Below, piece by piece: positions 8,085-17,502 of a DNA stretch of 64,000 bases. Source of the stretch: Candidatus Protochlamydia naegleriophila (lineage in GTDB: Bacteria; Chlamydiota; Chlamydiia; Chlamydiales; Parachlamydiaceae); contig NZ_LN879502.1 of assembly GCF_001499655.1 (NCBI RefSeq), positions 1,860,001 through 1,924,000 on the forward strand, given 5' to 3'. The position numbers and the translations under genes were made by a program. Position 1 is the first letter of the stretch, and every line of letters starts with the position of its first letter. Below the pieces are notes generated by a model that did not search any database, was not told the origin of the DNA, and saw only the letters and a list, made by a program, of their open reading frames with translations.

Positions 8085-10805
8085 ATGAGAGCATGTATGC
8101 TAAGCCCCTTTACCACTCTCAAAATTGCTCTCATTGCACTATTTGCGACTCTGATAACAACAGCATTTTTATTCATTCCGACCCAAACTAAAGAAGAAAA
8201 ATTAGAGCACTTAACAAAGAACGCCCTCGTTAAGTTTCTCGAATTACCCCTTTATTTCGAAGGCAATGTCGGACAATTGCCATCTGAAATCAAATATAAG
8301 ACTCAACGCTTGGGACATTCTTTTTACTTTACCGAGCAAGAGATTGCCATCGCAGTACCCATCGCAAAAAAGTCTGAACAAAAACAAGAGTTTTCAGTTC
8401 TGAAGATGGAGTTTGTGAAAGCCAATCAAAATTTAAACCTAAAAGGTGTCGATGAGCAATCGTGCAAGAGCCACTACTTCATTGGAAGCAATTCCAATCA
8501 ATGGCATATCGACATTCCCAATTACACAAAAGAGATTTACGAAAACTTATATACCGGCATCGATGCTGTTTTTTACGGAAATGGCCAAGTGCTTGAATAT
8601 GACCTGTGCGTTGCGCCAGGAGCCGATCCAAATGAGGTGCACGTGCACTTTGAAGGAATAAAGGAATTGACGCTTGACAAGAAAGGAAATCTTCAAATTT
8701 CGACTCCTGATGGCCAGCAGCTCTTAATGCAAAAGCCGTTTGTCTACCAGATAAACAATGAAAAGAAAGCCGAGATTCCAGGAGAATTTGTGCTCCTAGC
8801 AAAAAATGACATCGGCTTCAAAATTGGCTCATACGATCGGAGCAGTTCTCTCATTATCGATCCCATTCTAAGCTATTCCACCCATCTTGGAGGCTCCGGA
8901 GAAGATTTTGGCGTAGCTCTAGCCGTTGATACAAGCGGGAATGCGTATATTGCTGGCCTTGCGAATTCAGTCGATTTTCCAACAACACCAGGCGCTTTTC
9001 AAGAAATATTGACCGGTGATATCGACTCTTTTGTAAGCAAACTAAATGCAAGTGGCACTGCCCTTATTTATTCTACCTACTTAGGTGGAAGCTTAAACGA
9101 CCTCGCAAACGAACTCGTGATAGACAGCAGCGGCAATGCCTATATCACAGGATCCACCTTCTCCCCAAATTATCCCACGACCCCAGGAGCTTTTCAAGTT
9201 TCACCTCCAGGATCTGGTGCCAACGCATTTTTAACTAAATTAAATGCAACAGGCAGCGCTCTCATTTTTTCCACTTATTTAGGGGGCTCAGGTGTCAATC
9301 AAAGCGCCTCTTTGGCTATCGATAGCGCTGGAAATAGCTACCTTACGGGATTGACGACTTCTGCCGACTTTCCAGTCACTCCAGGAGCCTTTCAAACAAC
9401 CTTAAATGGTGTTTTTAATAGTTTTATTACAAAGTTCAATTCCACGGGATCGGCTCTCATTTACTCAACCTATTTAGGGGGCAGCCAAGCAGAACAAGGC
9501 ACGCGAATCACCGTCGACAGCAGCAATCAAGCCTATGCGATAGGAGCCACTCTTTCAACGGACTTTCCAGTCACCCCAGGAGCCTTTCAAACCTCAAAGC
9601 CTGGTGCAACAAATGGCTATGTAACCAAGCTGAATGCCACGGGAACAGCCTTGATCTATTCAACTTATCTTGGAGGCAATAATCTTGATGGACCAAGTGG
9701 AATAGCCGTCGATAGCACAGGCAATGCCCATATCGTCGGCTTCACAGACTCGACCAATTTTCCAACAACCCCAGGTGCCTTTCAAACCTCGTTTCTTGGA
9801 ACACGGGATGCCTTTGCGCTCAAGCTCAACGCAACAGGAACGGGCCTCATCTACTCTACTCTTTTAGGTGGAAGTACCACAAACCAAGCAACCAGCCTAG
9901 TATTAGAGCCAAGTGGGTCGATCTATCTTGTTGGAATCACTGCATCGCCTGATTTTCCAACGACGCCAGACGCCTTTCAATCAACTCTCGCAGGAGGGAT
10001 TGATGTCATTCTCTCCCAGCTGAATGCCGAGGGAAGCGCACTGCTTTATTCTACCTACATGGGGGGAAGTGCAGATGATTTGGGACTCGGAATCGCCTTA
10101 GATGGCATGGGCGGTTTGTATATAGCTGGAGCATCAGCATCTTCAAACTTTCCAACGACGCCTGATTCCTTTCAGCCAACACTCGCAGGAAGCAATTCAG
10201 CTTTTATTGCCAAATTTAGATTAGCCGCACCAATCGTGCCAATCGTCACGGCTATTTCCCCAAACAGCGGGTCAGAATCTGGGGGCACTGTCGTTACCAT
10301 TACGGGTTCAAGCTTTACCGCAACAAGTGAAGTCTTCTTCGGTTCAACAGCTGCCATTTTTGAAATCATTAGTGACACCGAAATCAGAGCCATTGCTCCG
10401 CCCGGAATGGGGACCGTTCAGGTAGTTATCACAGGACCGACCGGCACCTCTGAAACCACACCAGCATCCGCATTCACCTATCTGCCCGAACCGCCTCAAC
10501 CCGGAAAAGTTCTACCACCCACCCACTTAAAGGGAACTCAAAAAAAGAACCGCTTTCTTTCCCAAACAGATTACATCAATGTCCTCAAATGGAAAGCTCC
10601 AAAACAGGGCAATCCCCCCATTAGCTATAAAATTTACCGCCTTCCTCAGTTAAATAAAGCAATCAGTGTCACTCCAGCTTTCTTACCCTTAGAATTTAAA
10701 GATCACAATCGCAAGAAAAGCAAAGCCTATACTTACCTGATCATAGCAGTAGATGAATTTGGCAACGTGTCCGCACCGGCTTCCATCACAGTCAAGCCGA
10801 ACTAG
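8085..10805 (+). CDS. Large secreted SBBP beta-propeller repeat protein
   Basis: A 906-residue exported protein. There is a hydrophobic signal or anchor at about residues 14-36. Next comes an N-terminal beta domain (FEGNVGQLPSEIKYK onward) of the kind found before SBBP repeats. About eight or nine tandem SBBP repeats follow, each with YSTYLGGS, then AVDSSGNAYITG and FPTTPGAFQ. Near residue 715 is an IPT/TIG domain (ISPNSGSESGGTVVTITG), and the C-terminus has a fibronectin-III-like segment (VLKWKAPKQGNPPISYKIYR). AAGGAG lies upstream of the ATG. Probably cell-surface or periplasmic; ligand unknown. A perfect hairpin follows the stop codon. Confidence 0.85.
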   Translation: MRACMLSPFTTLKIALIALFATLITTAFLFIPTQTKEEKLEHLTKNALVKFLELPLYFEGNVGQLPSEIKYKTQRLGHSFYFTEQEIAIAVPIAKKSEQKQEFSVLKMEFVKANQNLNLKGVDEQSCKSHYFIGSNSNQWHIDIPNYTKEIYENLYTGIDAVFYGNGQVLEYDLCVAPGADPNEVHVHFEGIKELTLDKKGNLQISTPDGQQLLMQKPFVYQINNEKKAEIPGEFVLLAKNDIGFKIGSYDRSSSLIIDPILSYSTHLGGSGEDFGVALAVDTSGNAYIAGLANSVDFPTTPGAFQEILTGDIDSFVSKLNASGTALIYSTYLGGSLNDLANELVIDSSGNAYITGSTFSPNYPTTPGAFQVSPPGSGANAFLTKLNATGSALIFSTYLGGSGVNQSASLAIDSAGNSYLTGLTTSADFPVTPGAFQTTLNGVFNSFITKFNSTGSALIYSTYLGGSQAEQGTRITVDSSNQAYAIGATLSTDFPVTPGAFQTSKPGATNGYVTKLNATGTALIYSTYLGGNNLDGPSGIAVDSTGNAHIVGFTDSTNFPTTPGAFQTSFLGTRDAFALKLNATGTGLIYSTLLGGSTTNQATSLVLEPSGSIYLVGITASPDFPTTPDAFQSTLAGGIDVILSQLNAEGSALLYSTYMGGSADDLGLGIALDGMGGLYIAGASASSNFPTTPDSFQPTLAGSNSAFIAKFRLAAPIVPIVTAISPNSGSESGGTVVTITGSSFTATSEVFFGSTAAIFEIISDTEIRAIAPPGMGTVQVVITGPTGTSETTPASAFTYLPEPPQPGKVLPPTHLKGTQKKNRFLSQTDYINVLKWKAPKQGNPPISYKIYRLPQLNKAISVTPAFLPLEFKDHNRKKSKAYTYLIIAVDEFGNVSAPASITVKPN

Positions 10806-10833
10806 GATTTTATTGCCCGTACCTAATAAAATA

Positions 10834-10853
10834 GCCCAGTCATCTGACTGGGC
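10834..10853. terminator. Bidirectional hairpin terminator
   Basis: GCCCAGTCA and TGACTGGGC form a perfect 9-base-pair stem with a 2-base loop between the convergent SBBP gene and the symporter gene. An A/T-rich run on its left side would give a U-rich tail for minus-strand transcripts. Confidence 0.75.
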
Positions 10854-10886
10854 CGCCATTAGGACTCTTTGCTATATCTAGCTCGA

Positions 10887-12263
10887 TTAAACCTGCTCTA
10901 AAGAAACCTTTGATAGCAAGGGCTCTTGTTCGCGCGCGCGGCTTTCTGAAGCCAGATCGAAAGAGATTTCATGCCTCAGCATAAAAATTCCGCAACCATT
11001 GATGATTAAGAGCGATACCCCTGCAATGGCCATGACTGTCTGAGCCTGGCTCGTCCCCATGAAAGAAAAGATGAGCAGAGCCAAAACAGCATAAGCATAG
11101 TAAACGGCGCGTCCATACTTAGGAGAAAGATGCTCCGCACACTTGAGTCCCACACAAAAATAGGCATTAATCGTGTTATAGCCCAGCATAAAGAGAAAGA
11201 GTGGCATAAAGAAATGCATGTATGGAAAATACTCTCCAAGTGATAATTGGACCAACATTCCAGCTTCAATGGGCTCTTGCCAAATTCCCGTCGTCAAGAT
11301 GAGAAAAAGGCTCGTCGTACAGACGATGAATGTATCTAAAAAGATGTCAAAAATGGCAAGGGATGCTTGTTTTTCAGGTATTTGCACGCTCGATTCGCTG
11401 TGAATGACAGACGCATACCCAACTCCAATATCTCCCGTATAGCACCCTCTTCTGATTCCATAAGACATTGTACTCATGACCCCAGCACCAACAAAGCCTC
11501 CTACTGCCGCATGACCTGAAAAAGCCGACGTAAAAACTTGGCTCACAACGCCTGGAAGAGCTGGTAAGTTGTTAAGCAACACCCACATTCCCATCCCAAC
11601 ATACAGGACAACAAAAATAGGCAAACTCGTACTCGAAATGCTTCCTACGCGGCGCACTCCCCCACTTCCCGCAAAAATAACCAACGCCAGCAAAACTCCG
11701 ATGACAAGGTAAGAGTTGATTCCTAAATTCCCCGTGATGCTCGTTGAAATCACACTAAATTGATAAACTTCAACCCCATACACACACAACAAAATACAAA
11801 CGAGCTTCGGTACCCAAGTATTGTTAAAAGCTTTCTGCAAGAAATACATCGGTCCGCCATTGTATCCTCCACTGCCATTTGGAACTCGGTAGCGCAGGCC
11901 TAAATAAACTTCTGAATACTTCAAAATCATCCCAGCAATTGCTGTCATCCAAATCCAAAATAAAGCACCCGGCCCACCCAATTGAACGGCCGTACAAATC
12001 CCAACAATATTGCCAATCCCTACACAGCCACCGACCGCAGCAAAAAAAGCCTTGAGAGGATGAACCCCTCCTTTCTCCTGGCCAGAATCGCGAACGCGTA
12101 AGAATCCCAAAAATGTCTTAAAAACTGTTGGTAAATGGCGAATTTGGAAAAAGCCCGATTTTATCGATAAATAAAGCCCTAATAACATGACGATGGGAAC
12201 ACCGCAATAGGTCCATAAAATATCTTCTAGTAAATCTAATCGAGAGCTTAATTCTGTTAGCAT
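10887..12263 (-). CDS. Sodium:alanine symporter family (AGCS) transporter
   Basis: Inner-membrane amino-acid carrier driven by sodium, probably for alanine or glycine. The 458-residue protein has about 10 hydrophobic helices. It carries the AGCS signature region AFFAAVGGCVGIGNIVG followed by TAVQLGGPGALFWIW and KYSEVYLGLRYR, and the internal GAGVMSTMSYGIRRGCYTGD segment where the family has FSNEAG-like sequence. An ATG start at 12263 is used. It is convergent with the SBBP gene and shares the terminator. Amino-acid import fits an intracellular bacterium; exact substrate is not readable. Confidence 0.88.
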   Translation of the reverse strand: MLTELSSRLDLLEDILWTYCGVPIVMLLGLYLSIKSGFFQIRHLPTVFKTFLGFLRVRDSGQEKGGVHPLKAFFAAVGGCVGIGNIVGICTAVQLGGPGALFWIWMTAIAGMILKYSEVYLGLRYRVPNGSGGYNGGPMYFLQKAFNNTWVPKLVCILLCVYGVEVYQFSVISTSITGNLGINSYLVIGVLLALVIFAGSGGVRRVGSISSTSLPIFVVLYVGMGMWVLLNNLPALPGVVSQVFTSAFSGHAAVGGFVGAGVMSTMSYGIRRGCYTGDIGVGYASVIHSESSVQIPEKQASLAIFDIFLDTFIVCTTSLFLILTTGIWQEPIEAGMLVQLSLGEYFPYMHFFMPLFLFMLGYNTINAYFCVGLKCAEHLSPKYGRAVYYAYAVLALLIFSFMGTSQAQTVMAIAGVSLLIINGCGIFMLRHEISFDLASESRAREQEPLLSKVSLEQV

Positions 12264-12331
12264 CTATGTTCCAAATTTTGTTTAAAAATTTAAATATTTT
12301 CTATATATAGTAAAAAATTTTGCATTTAAAG

Positions 12332-12796
12332 TCAATTAAGCAATTGATTTATTCTCAAGAATTGTTCTTTCCAATAATAACGATCTAATAATCCTTCGAC
12401 AGAACGTCCCATTAAAAGATAGCTTAGATAGATGGCTTCGATGGAGGCAAGTCCGCGTTCAGGGTCTGGGCAGTCATGTTGGCAGCGTGGGTAGGCTGTT
12501 CGATAGTGGTGTGGAAGGCTACGATAAATGTATTGGGGTTGCTGATGCAAGGGTTTCATCATTTTTTCTGCATAGCGCCAAGTAGCATCGAGAACGAGTA
12601 ATCCTCGTTTAGCATCATCGACCGAAAGAGGCGGAGCGTCAACTGCTAAAATGATGTAGCCGGACAAATCTGGCAGGCTCTTATAAGGATAGGTGAGAAA
12701 AATAAAATCTGAGCGGGATTCTAAACCGCGCAAGCTGCACTTCTTCAAATTTTCAAGTCTATGCCGAATGACGACAGTTGGAGGAAAAGATTGCAT
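12332..12796 (-). CDS. Tsr3/DTW-superfamily RNA-modification protein
   Basis: A 154-residue protein that resembles Tsr3 (DUF367) and DTW-domain aminocarboxypropyltransferases. The visible pattern is GLLVLDATWRYAEKM (residues ~65-79), then YRTAYPR, the GLASIEAIYLSYLLMG helix, and the C-terminal YYWKEQFLRINQLL. The last matches the Tsr3 FKWG-FL-LN ending. Tsr3 adds the acp group of m1acp3Psi in small-subunit rRNA of eukaryotes and archaea; bacterial members of the superfamily act on tRNA. Its substrate here is not known. It is divergent from the thioredoxin-fold gene, with a small inverted-repeat element between them. Confidence 0.65.
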   Translation of the reverse strand: MQSFPPTVVIRHRLENLKKCSLRGLESRSDFIFLTYPYKSLPDLSGYIILAVDAPPLSVDDAKRGLLVLDATWRYAEKMMKPLHQQPQYIYRSLPHHYRTAYPRCQHDCPDPERGLASIEAIYLSYLLMGRSVEGLLDRYYWKEQFLRINQLLN

Positions 12797-12833
12797 TTTT
12801 TGCAGATATTACCTTAATTTGGGATTAGGTTAT

Positions 12834-12964
12834 TAACCTGAGTTTTGGATTTATAGACAAGACCCCTGAAGCGGACATTCCCCTCATTCACGACAAGGCA
12901 TCCCAATTTTGGCAATCAAGCATCTTTTTCAGGTTGTTTGCGGATAAACCCAAAACTCAGGTTA
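12834..12964. mobile_element. MITE-like element with 21-bp inverted ends
   Basis: A 131-bp segment bounded by near-perfect inverted repeats: TAACCTGAGTTTTGGATTTAT at 12834-12854 and its complement, with one mismatch, at 12944-12964. The four bases TTAT flank both ends and could be a target duplication, though they are short and AT-rich. The interior has no coding frame. It lies in the divergent promoter region of the Tsr3-like and thioredoxin-fold genes. A MITE is the simplest reading; a long regulatory stem-loop is the alternative. Confidence 0.5.
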
Positions 12965-13009
12965 TTATTTTAATGTTCAACAGGCATAAATTCAAGAAAG
13001 GAATGAAAG

Positions 13010-13612
13010 ATGAAAAAAATAGCCGCTTTATTATTGGGCAGCTCATTAGCATTTGCCGCTATTCCCTCATTAGCGTTTAGCCAACCTTTTAATCAACCTT
13101 ACGGACAGCCAACCCGGATGCCCAATCAAGGACAGCCAAGCCAATTTGGATCGCAAGCCTATGCAGCGGGAGGACTTAATTGGCTCAACAATTACCAAGA
13201 AGCTATTTCTCAATCCCAATCATCGGGCAAGCCAATCGTCATCCTTTTTACTGGGACTCAATGGTGCCCAGCTTGTATGAAACTGGAAAGAGAGGTATTG
13301 AATAAGGCTGAATTTGCACAGGCAGTCGGCGGCCGTTTCATCTTTTTGAAGGCAGAGTTTCCCGATTACGCCGAAGAAGCCATTTCAGCCTCACCATTCC
13401 GTTCCTTGCTTGATCGTTACGGAATCGATGCATTCCCAACAATGGTTGTCGTCGATGCCAGTGGGCAAAGACTGTATACAGTCAACTACCAAGCCGGCGG
13501 ACCAGGTGTCTACATCAATGAGCTCATCCAAAAGCTCAACCCTGGCCAATTCTCCGGTCGCCAGATGACCTATCCAGTCCATCAACAGCCTTCCAATCCC
13601 TATTACCGCTAA
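13010..13612 (+). CDS. Secreted thioredoxin-fold protein with CPAC motif
   Basis: A 200-residue exported protein. A clear signal peptide (MKKIAALLLGSSLAFAAIPSLAF, quoted in part) precedes a Gln/Pro-rich linker at residues 25-50. A thioredoxin domain follows, with redox motif Cys86-Pro-Ala-Cys89 in TQWCPACM and the cis-proline strand DAFPTMVVVD. It belongs to the thioredoxin_7/DsbD-C-like group and likely acts in periplasmic disulfide exchange; partners are unknown. AAGGAATG lies upstream of the ATG. A strong terminator follows. Confidence 0.88.
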   Translation: MKKIAALLLGSSLAFAAIPSLAFSQPFNQPYGQPTRMPNQGQPSQFGSQAYAAGGLNWLNNYQEAISQSQSSGKPIVILFTGTQWCPACMKLEREVLNKAEFAQAVGGRFIFLKAEFPDYAEEAISASPFRSLLDRYGIDAFPTMVVVDASGQRLYTVNYQAGGPGVYINELIQKLNPGQFSGRQMTYPVHQQPSNPYYR

Positions 13613-13620
13613 TTTATTAA

Positions 13621-13652
13621 AGACTTCGAAGGTTTCCCTCGAAGTCTTTTTC
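13621..13652 (+). terminator. Intrinsic terminator of the thioredoxin-fold gene
   Basis: AGACTTCGA pairs with TCGAAGTCT across a 9-base loop and is followed by TTTTT. It begins about 9 bases after the stop codon at 13612. Confidence 0.92.
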
Positions 13653-13853
13653 TCTTAAGCTATAATACTTGAGCCTAGTTTTTTAACCCGCAATTCTTTA
13701 ATAATCAAAAAAAGCTTTATTTCCTTACCAATAGCCTAGATTAAAATCTTAGAAAATCATAGCTTTTGCTAAAAATTAATATGTAGTTATTAAATTAAAT
13801 GATAAAGTAATCATCTTTTTCAATTAATTCATAACAGTTCGATTTTGAGCATT

Positions 13854-15272
13854 ATGGCAAAAATCTGCAATCCAATCCACTTTTCAGAACATTTTGAAAT
13901 AGATCCAAACTTGTTGCTTGAACTTGGAGTTTTAGATCCAATACTAAATGCAGATACTCCTTTATTCATCGATCCCTTACTTATCAAAAATAGTAGGCAT
14001 CGAGAAATCAAAGAAAGGGGATATAAGCTTTATGAAGATTTCTTTTGTACGATTATTAAGCTTTTAAAAGTTTCTTCTAAGCAAGGTGACAAGCCCTGGA
14101 GGTCAGTTGAAGATCTTATGCATTTTCCCGAAATAAAAGGTACGTGCTTGGGGTATGGCTCACAATCTATATCAGGCAGTGGAAGCGGCCCTCATATAAA
14201 AAATGCGCTCATAAAAACAGCAAAAGAAATCATTGATTTAGGAATTTCTGACCCTGACTTATTTATAGCGATGGGACTATTTGAAGAAGGATTTGGTCCT
14301 AACAGAATTAGTGATATGACTACAGGAATTATTTTACCGGCCCTTCTGGAATTTAATGAAAGAATAACAAATGCATTAAAAATAGCCAGGCAGCCCTACA
14401 GCTTTACCTTAAAAGATGGAAATGAAATTCAAATAAATTGTCCCATAAACCCTTTTGAAAAAGGGATAACTCCCATTATTTTAGTGCCTAACGATATTTT
14501 ACGAGAATTGCCCATAGTAAAAGATTGGTCTGATATAGCAAGAGCTTCTTCGCTAAACAATAATTTAAGAAAAAAAGTTAACACACATATAGGAAATATA
14601 TGGCATGGCGATACAAAAAAAAATAAAGCTTTTCTTAAGCAAAGAATTTTATCAAGCAAATTAGCTTTTGATACATGCTTAGAGCTAATACATCAACCAA
14701 ATATTGCTCAATCATATAACTTCGAAGAGAATTCTCTAACACTCACACAAATGCTACGCTTTGCTAGTAGTATTGTGAAAGAATATCCTTATCACATTCA
14801 TCCAAGCGAAGGAATAGAAAAAATCGTAAAAAGAATCATTGAGCAATTCCGTTTTTTAATTGAAAAACGGCGGCTTTCTATAGAATTGTACCATAACGGC
14901 AAACCTCGCAAAGAAAAATCTGCTCAAAACCTCTTTTTTGCCATAGCTCATGCCTATTGTAGAGCTAACAACTTGGACATTACACCTGAAGCAGAGACGG
15001 GAAACGGGCCTGTCGACTTTAAAATTTCAAAAGGATTTGATAAACGTATAGTCATTGAAATAAAACTATCATCAAATCCAAAGCTGGTTTCAGGATATAC
15101 TAGACAATTACAAACGTATAAACAAGCCGAGCAAACCGAGAAAGGTTACTACCTAGTTCTTGATGTAGGAAAAATGGGCAATAAGGATAAAGAATTGATT
15201 AAATTAAAGGATGCTTTTTCGGATATTATCTTCATTGATGCTAAACCGCGCCCTTCTGCTAGCAAGCTATAG
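13854..15272 (+). CDS. Stand-alone protein with C-terminal PD-(D/E)XK nuclease-like domain
   Basis: A 472-residue protein of unknown role. The N-terminal half (HFSEHFEIDPNLLLELGVLD; then LGYGSQSISGSGSG at ~99-112 and GPNRISDMTTGII at ~148-160) belongs to a conserved family that I do not recognise by name. The C-terminal half carries a restriction-endonuclease-like core. It comprises a helix SAQNLFFAIAHAYC, then Asp388 in NGPVDFK, Glu402 and Lys404 in IEIKLS, and a Gln-containing helix GYTRQLQTY. I use the ATG at 13854 rather than the TTG three codons upstream. The gene looks more AT-rich than its neighbours and has no methylase beside it. Defence or DNA repair is possible. Confidence 0.7.
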   Translation: MAKICNPIHFSEHFEIDPNLLLELGVLDPILNADTPLFIDPLLIKNSRHREIKERGYKLYEDFFCTIIKLLKVSSKQGDKPWRSVEDLMHFPEIKGTCLGYGSQSISGSGSGPHIKNALIKTAKEIIDLGISDPDLFIAMGLFEEGFGPNRISDMTTGIILPALLEFNERITNALKIARQPYSFTLKDGNEIQINCPINPFEKGITPIILVPNDILRELPIVKDWSDIARASSLNNNLRKKVNTHIGNIWHGDTKKNKAFLKQRILSSKLAFDTCLELIHQPNIAQSYNFEENSLTLTQMLRFASSIVKEYPYHIHPSEGIEKIVKRIIEQFRFLIEKRRLSIELYHNGKPRKEKSAQNLFFAIAHAYCRANNLDITPEAETGNGPVDFKISKGFDKRIVIEIKLSSNPKLVSGYTRQLQTYKQAEQTEKGYYLVLDVGKMGNKDKELIKLKDAFSDIIFIDAKPRPSASKL

Positions 15273-15293
15273 CGCTAAAAGCATTTACTGTTC

Positions 15294-17306
15294 TTAAGTT
15301 GTGACACGCCAATCTGTCATGTGCAATAACTCTTTTGGAATTTCAAATAAGAAGCGGGAGGGTCTGCTAGCCATGTCTTTACCCATCCGCTTGCGCTGTT
15401 TTGCCATGCTGATGTTTAAATGCTGTTGAGCCCGAGTAATGGCCACATACATCAATCGCCTCTCTTCTTCTAATCCTGTCTCTTTCAAACTTTTCTCGTG
15501 CGGAATAATGTGATCTTCCATCCCGACTAAGAAGCAAACAGGAAACTCCAATCCTTTCGAGCTGTGAAACGTCAGCAAATTGACCTTATCTTCCTCTCGA
15601 TTATCTTTTGTCGACTGCATCAGCTTGTTGTCCAAAGACAAATTGCCGATAAAAGCCTCGAGCGAACCGCTCATCTCCGGATTAGCCTGCGCTTTTTGCT
15701 CAAACTCGACGAGCGATGAGACAAACTCCTGAACGTTTTCCCACTTAAAATCGCGCATCTGCTGGCTTTTAACTTCTTCTTTGATGGCCTTTTGGTAGTC
15801 CACCTGCTCGATCAGCCATTTTAGATTCTCAGCCAAATTCCCTCTTTCAAAGCGCTCTTTCGCCTCGTTGATGATGCGCACGAATCCCTCGATTCCTTTT
15901 AAAGCCTTGCCATGTTGAATTAAATGGGCCGCCTGCCCCTCACGCCGAGCCACCTCTTCAATGACTTCCCAAAGAGGACGCTGCTCCAGCCGGTTGTAGG
16001 CCGTCAAAACATCCAAGCTGTCTTCGCCGATTCCCCGGCGAGGCTGATTGATGATGCGCAAGAGGGCTTCTTGATCGGCAGGATTGAGAATCAATCTTAA
16101 ATAAGCACAAAGATCCTTGACTTCGCGCCTCTCATAAAATTCCACCCCTCCAAATATCTCATAAGGAATTCCTTGAACCCAGCGATCGCCCATCTTCCAC
16201 GTTTCCTTCATCAACGTCAATTCAAATTGGCGCGACAAAGCATTAGAGCGATATAAAATGGCAAAATCCCTCCAGCGCAGCCCGAGCGTTTCTTTCATTT
16301 TGACAATTCTTTTGACCACGGCCTGGGCCTCATCAACCTCTGTTGGGGTGTGAAAAACCTCTATCGGCTTACCCTCCCCCTTATCGCTCCACAAAACCTT
16401 GCGGTGCCGTTGCTGGTTGTGATCAATGACTGCATTGGCAGCTTTTAAAATGACATTTGTCGATCGATAATTTTGCTCCAACTTAATTAACGTCGCGTTC
16501 TCGAATTCTAAAATATTTTTAACATCCGCTCCACGCCACCCATAAATGGATTGATCGTCATCTCCCACAACGCACAGATTGTGATACTTCGCAGACAATA
16601 AAGAAGCGAGCCGATACTGGATAGGATTGGTATCTTGATACTCATCAATCATGATATAGCGAAAACGCTCTTGATAGCGATCGAGCACATCTGGAAAACG
16701 CTCAAATAATTCGACGGTCAATCCCAATAAATGGTCGAAATCCACCGCATTATAAGCACGCATGCTAGATTGCAAACGACGGTAAACATCTTGAGCAAAG
16801 GAGTCATGCCAAGACGATTCCGTTCCTTGAATGCTTTCTGGTGCCAATCCTTTATTTTTTGCCTGACGAATGGCATTGAGCGTCGAAGCTAAAGAGGGCA
16901 ATTCTCCTTCATGCTGAAGAATATCGCGTACAATCATATTGATGAGACGCTGCACATCTTGTTCATCATATAAACTAAATTTGGTCGTATAGCCCAATCT
17001 ACCAATATCTTGCCTCAGTACTTGCATGCAAAAACTATGAAACGTACAGAGCATAACCTGCTTAGCCGCCTGCGCATCTACAAAGGTGGCTAAACGATGC
17101 CGCATCTCTGCCGCCGCCTTATTGGTGAAGGTCAATCCCAAAATAGACTTGGGAGATACACCTAAATTGCGAATCAAATAGGCCATACGCATGGTTAAAA
17201 CTCTCGTCTTACCACTCCCAGCTCCAGCCAGAATCAATACTCTTCCATCCACGAGCTTCGCCGCCCGCTTTTGATTGGGATTCAACAGGTCTAATTGTTT
17301 TTCCAT
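15294..17306 (-). CDS. uvrD: UvrD/Rep/PcrA-type superfamily 1A DNA helicase
   Basis: ATP-driven 3'-5' DNA helicase for nucleotide excision and mismatch repair or replication restart. The 670-residue protein shows Walker A AGAGSGKT at residues 27-34, motif Ia LTFTNKAAAEM, Walker B DEYQDTN, motif III VGDDDQSIYGWRGAD, motif IV LEQNYRS and the late motifs VNLLTFHSSKGLEFP and EERRLMYVAITRA. Start ATG at 17306. It is convergent with the nuclease-like gene. Whether it is UvrD, Rep or PcrA in strict orthology cannot be decided here; chlamydiae usually have one such gene. Confidence 0.93.
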   Translation of the reverse strand: MEKQLDLLNPNQKRAAKLVDGRVLILAGAGSGKTRVLTMRMAYLIRNLGVSPKSILGLTFTNKAAAEMRHRLATFVDAQAAKQVMLCTFHSFCMQVLRQDIGRLGYTTKFSLYDEQDVQRLINMIVRDILQHEGELPSLASTLNAIRQAKNKGLAPESIQGTESSWHDSFAQDVYRRLQSSMRAYNAVDFDHLLGLTVELFERFPDVLDRYQERFRYIMIDEYQDTNPIQYRLASLLSAKYHNLCVVGDDDQSIYGWRGADVKNILEFENATLIKLEQNYRSTNVILKAANAVIDHNQQRHRKVLWSDKGEGKPIEVFHTPTEVDEAQAVVKRIVKMKETLGLRWRDFAILYRSNALSRQFELTLMKETWKMGDRWVQGIPYEIFGGVEFYERREVKDLCAYLRLILNPADQEALLRIINQPRRGIGEDSLDVLTAYNRLEQRPLWEVIEEVARREGQAAHLIQHGKALKGIEGFVRIINEAKERFERGNLAENLKWLIEQVDYQKAIKEEVKSQQMRDFKWENVQEFVSSLVEFEQKAQANPEMSGSLEAFIGNLSLDNKLMQSTKDNREEDKVNLLTFHSSKGLEFPVCFLVGMEDHIIPHEKSLKETGLEEERRLMYVAITRAQQHLNISMAKQRKRMGKDMASRPSRFLFEIPKELLHMTDWRVTT

Positions 17307-17502
17307 ACTTCGTCATCTTGTAAAATCAATGAGAAATAAAGGGTGACAGATCGCCCTTTTATTGACAATAAGATCAAATAAATCGCTAATCGATTTAAAA
17401 ATAAAAAATAAATTTTGTATGGTAAAATTCCATTTGATAAAAAGAAAATCGCTAGAAGAAAGAACATAGTTAAAATACGATAATAAAAAAAGAATCAATA
17501 CC

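Noticed and set aside
9000-10200. Repeated DNA in the SBBP gene considered as a CRISPR or tandem repeat
   Set aside because: The periodicity is fully explained by in-frame protein repeats that vary at the DNA level.
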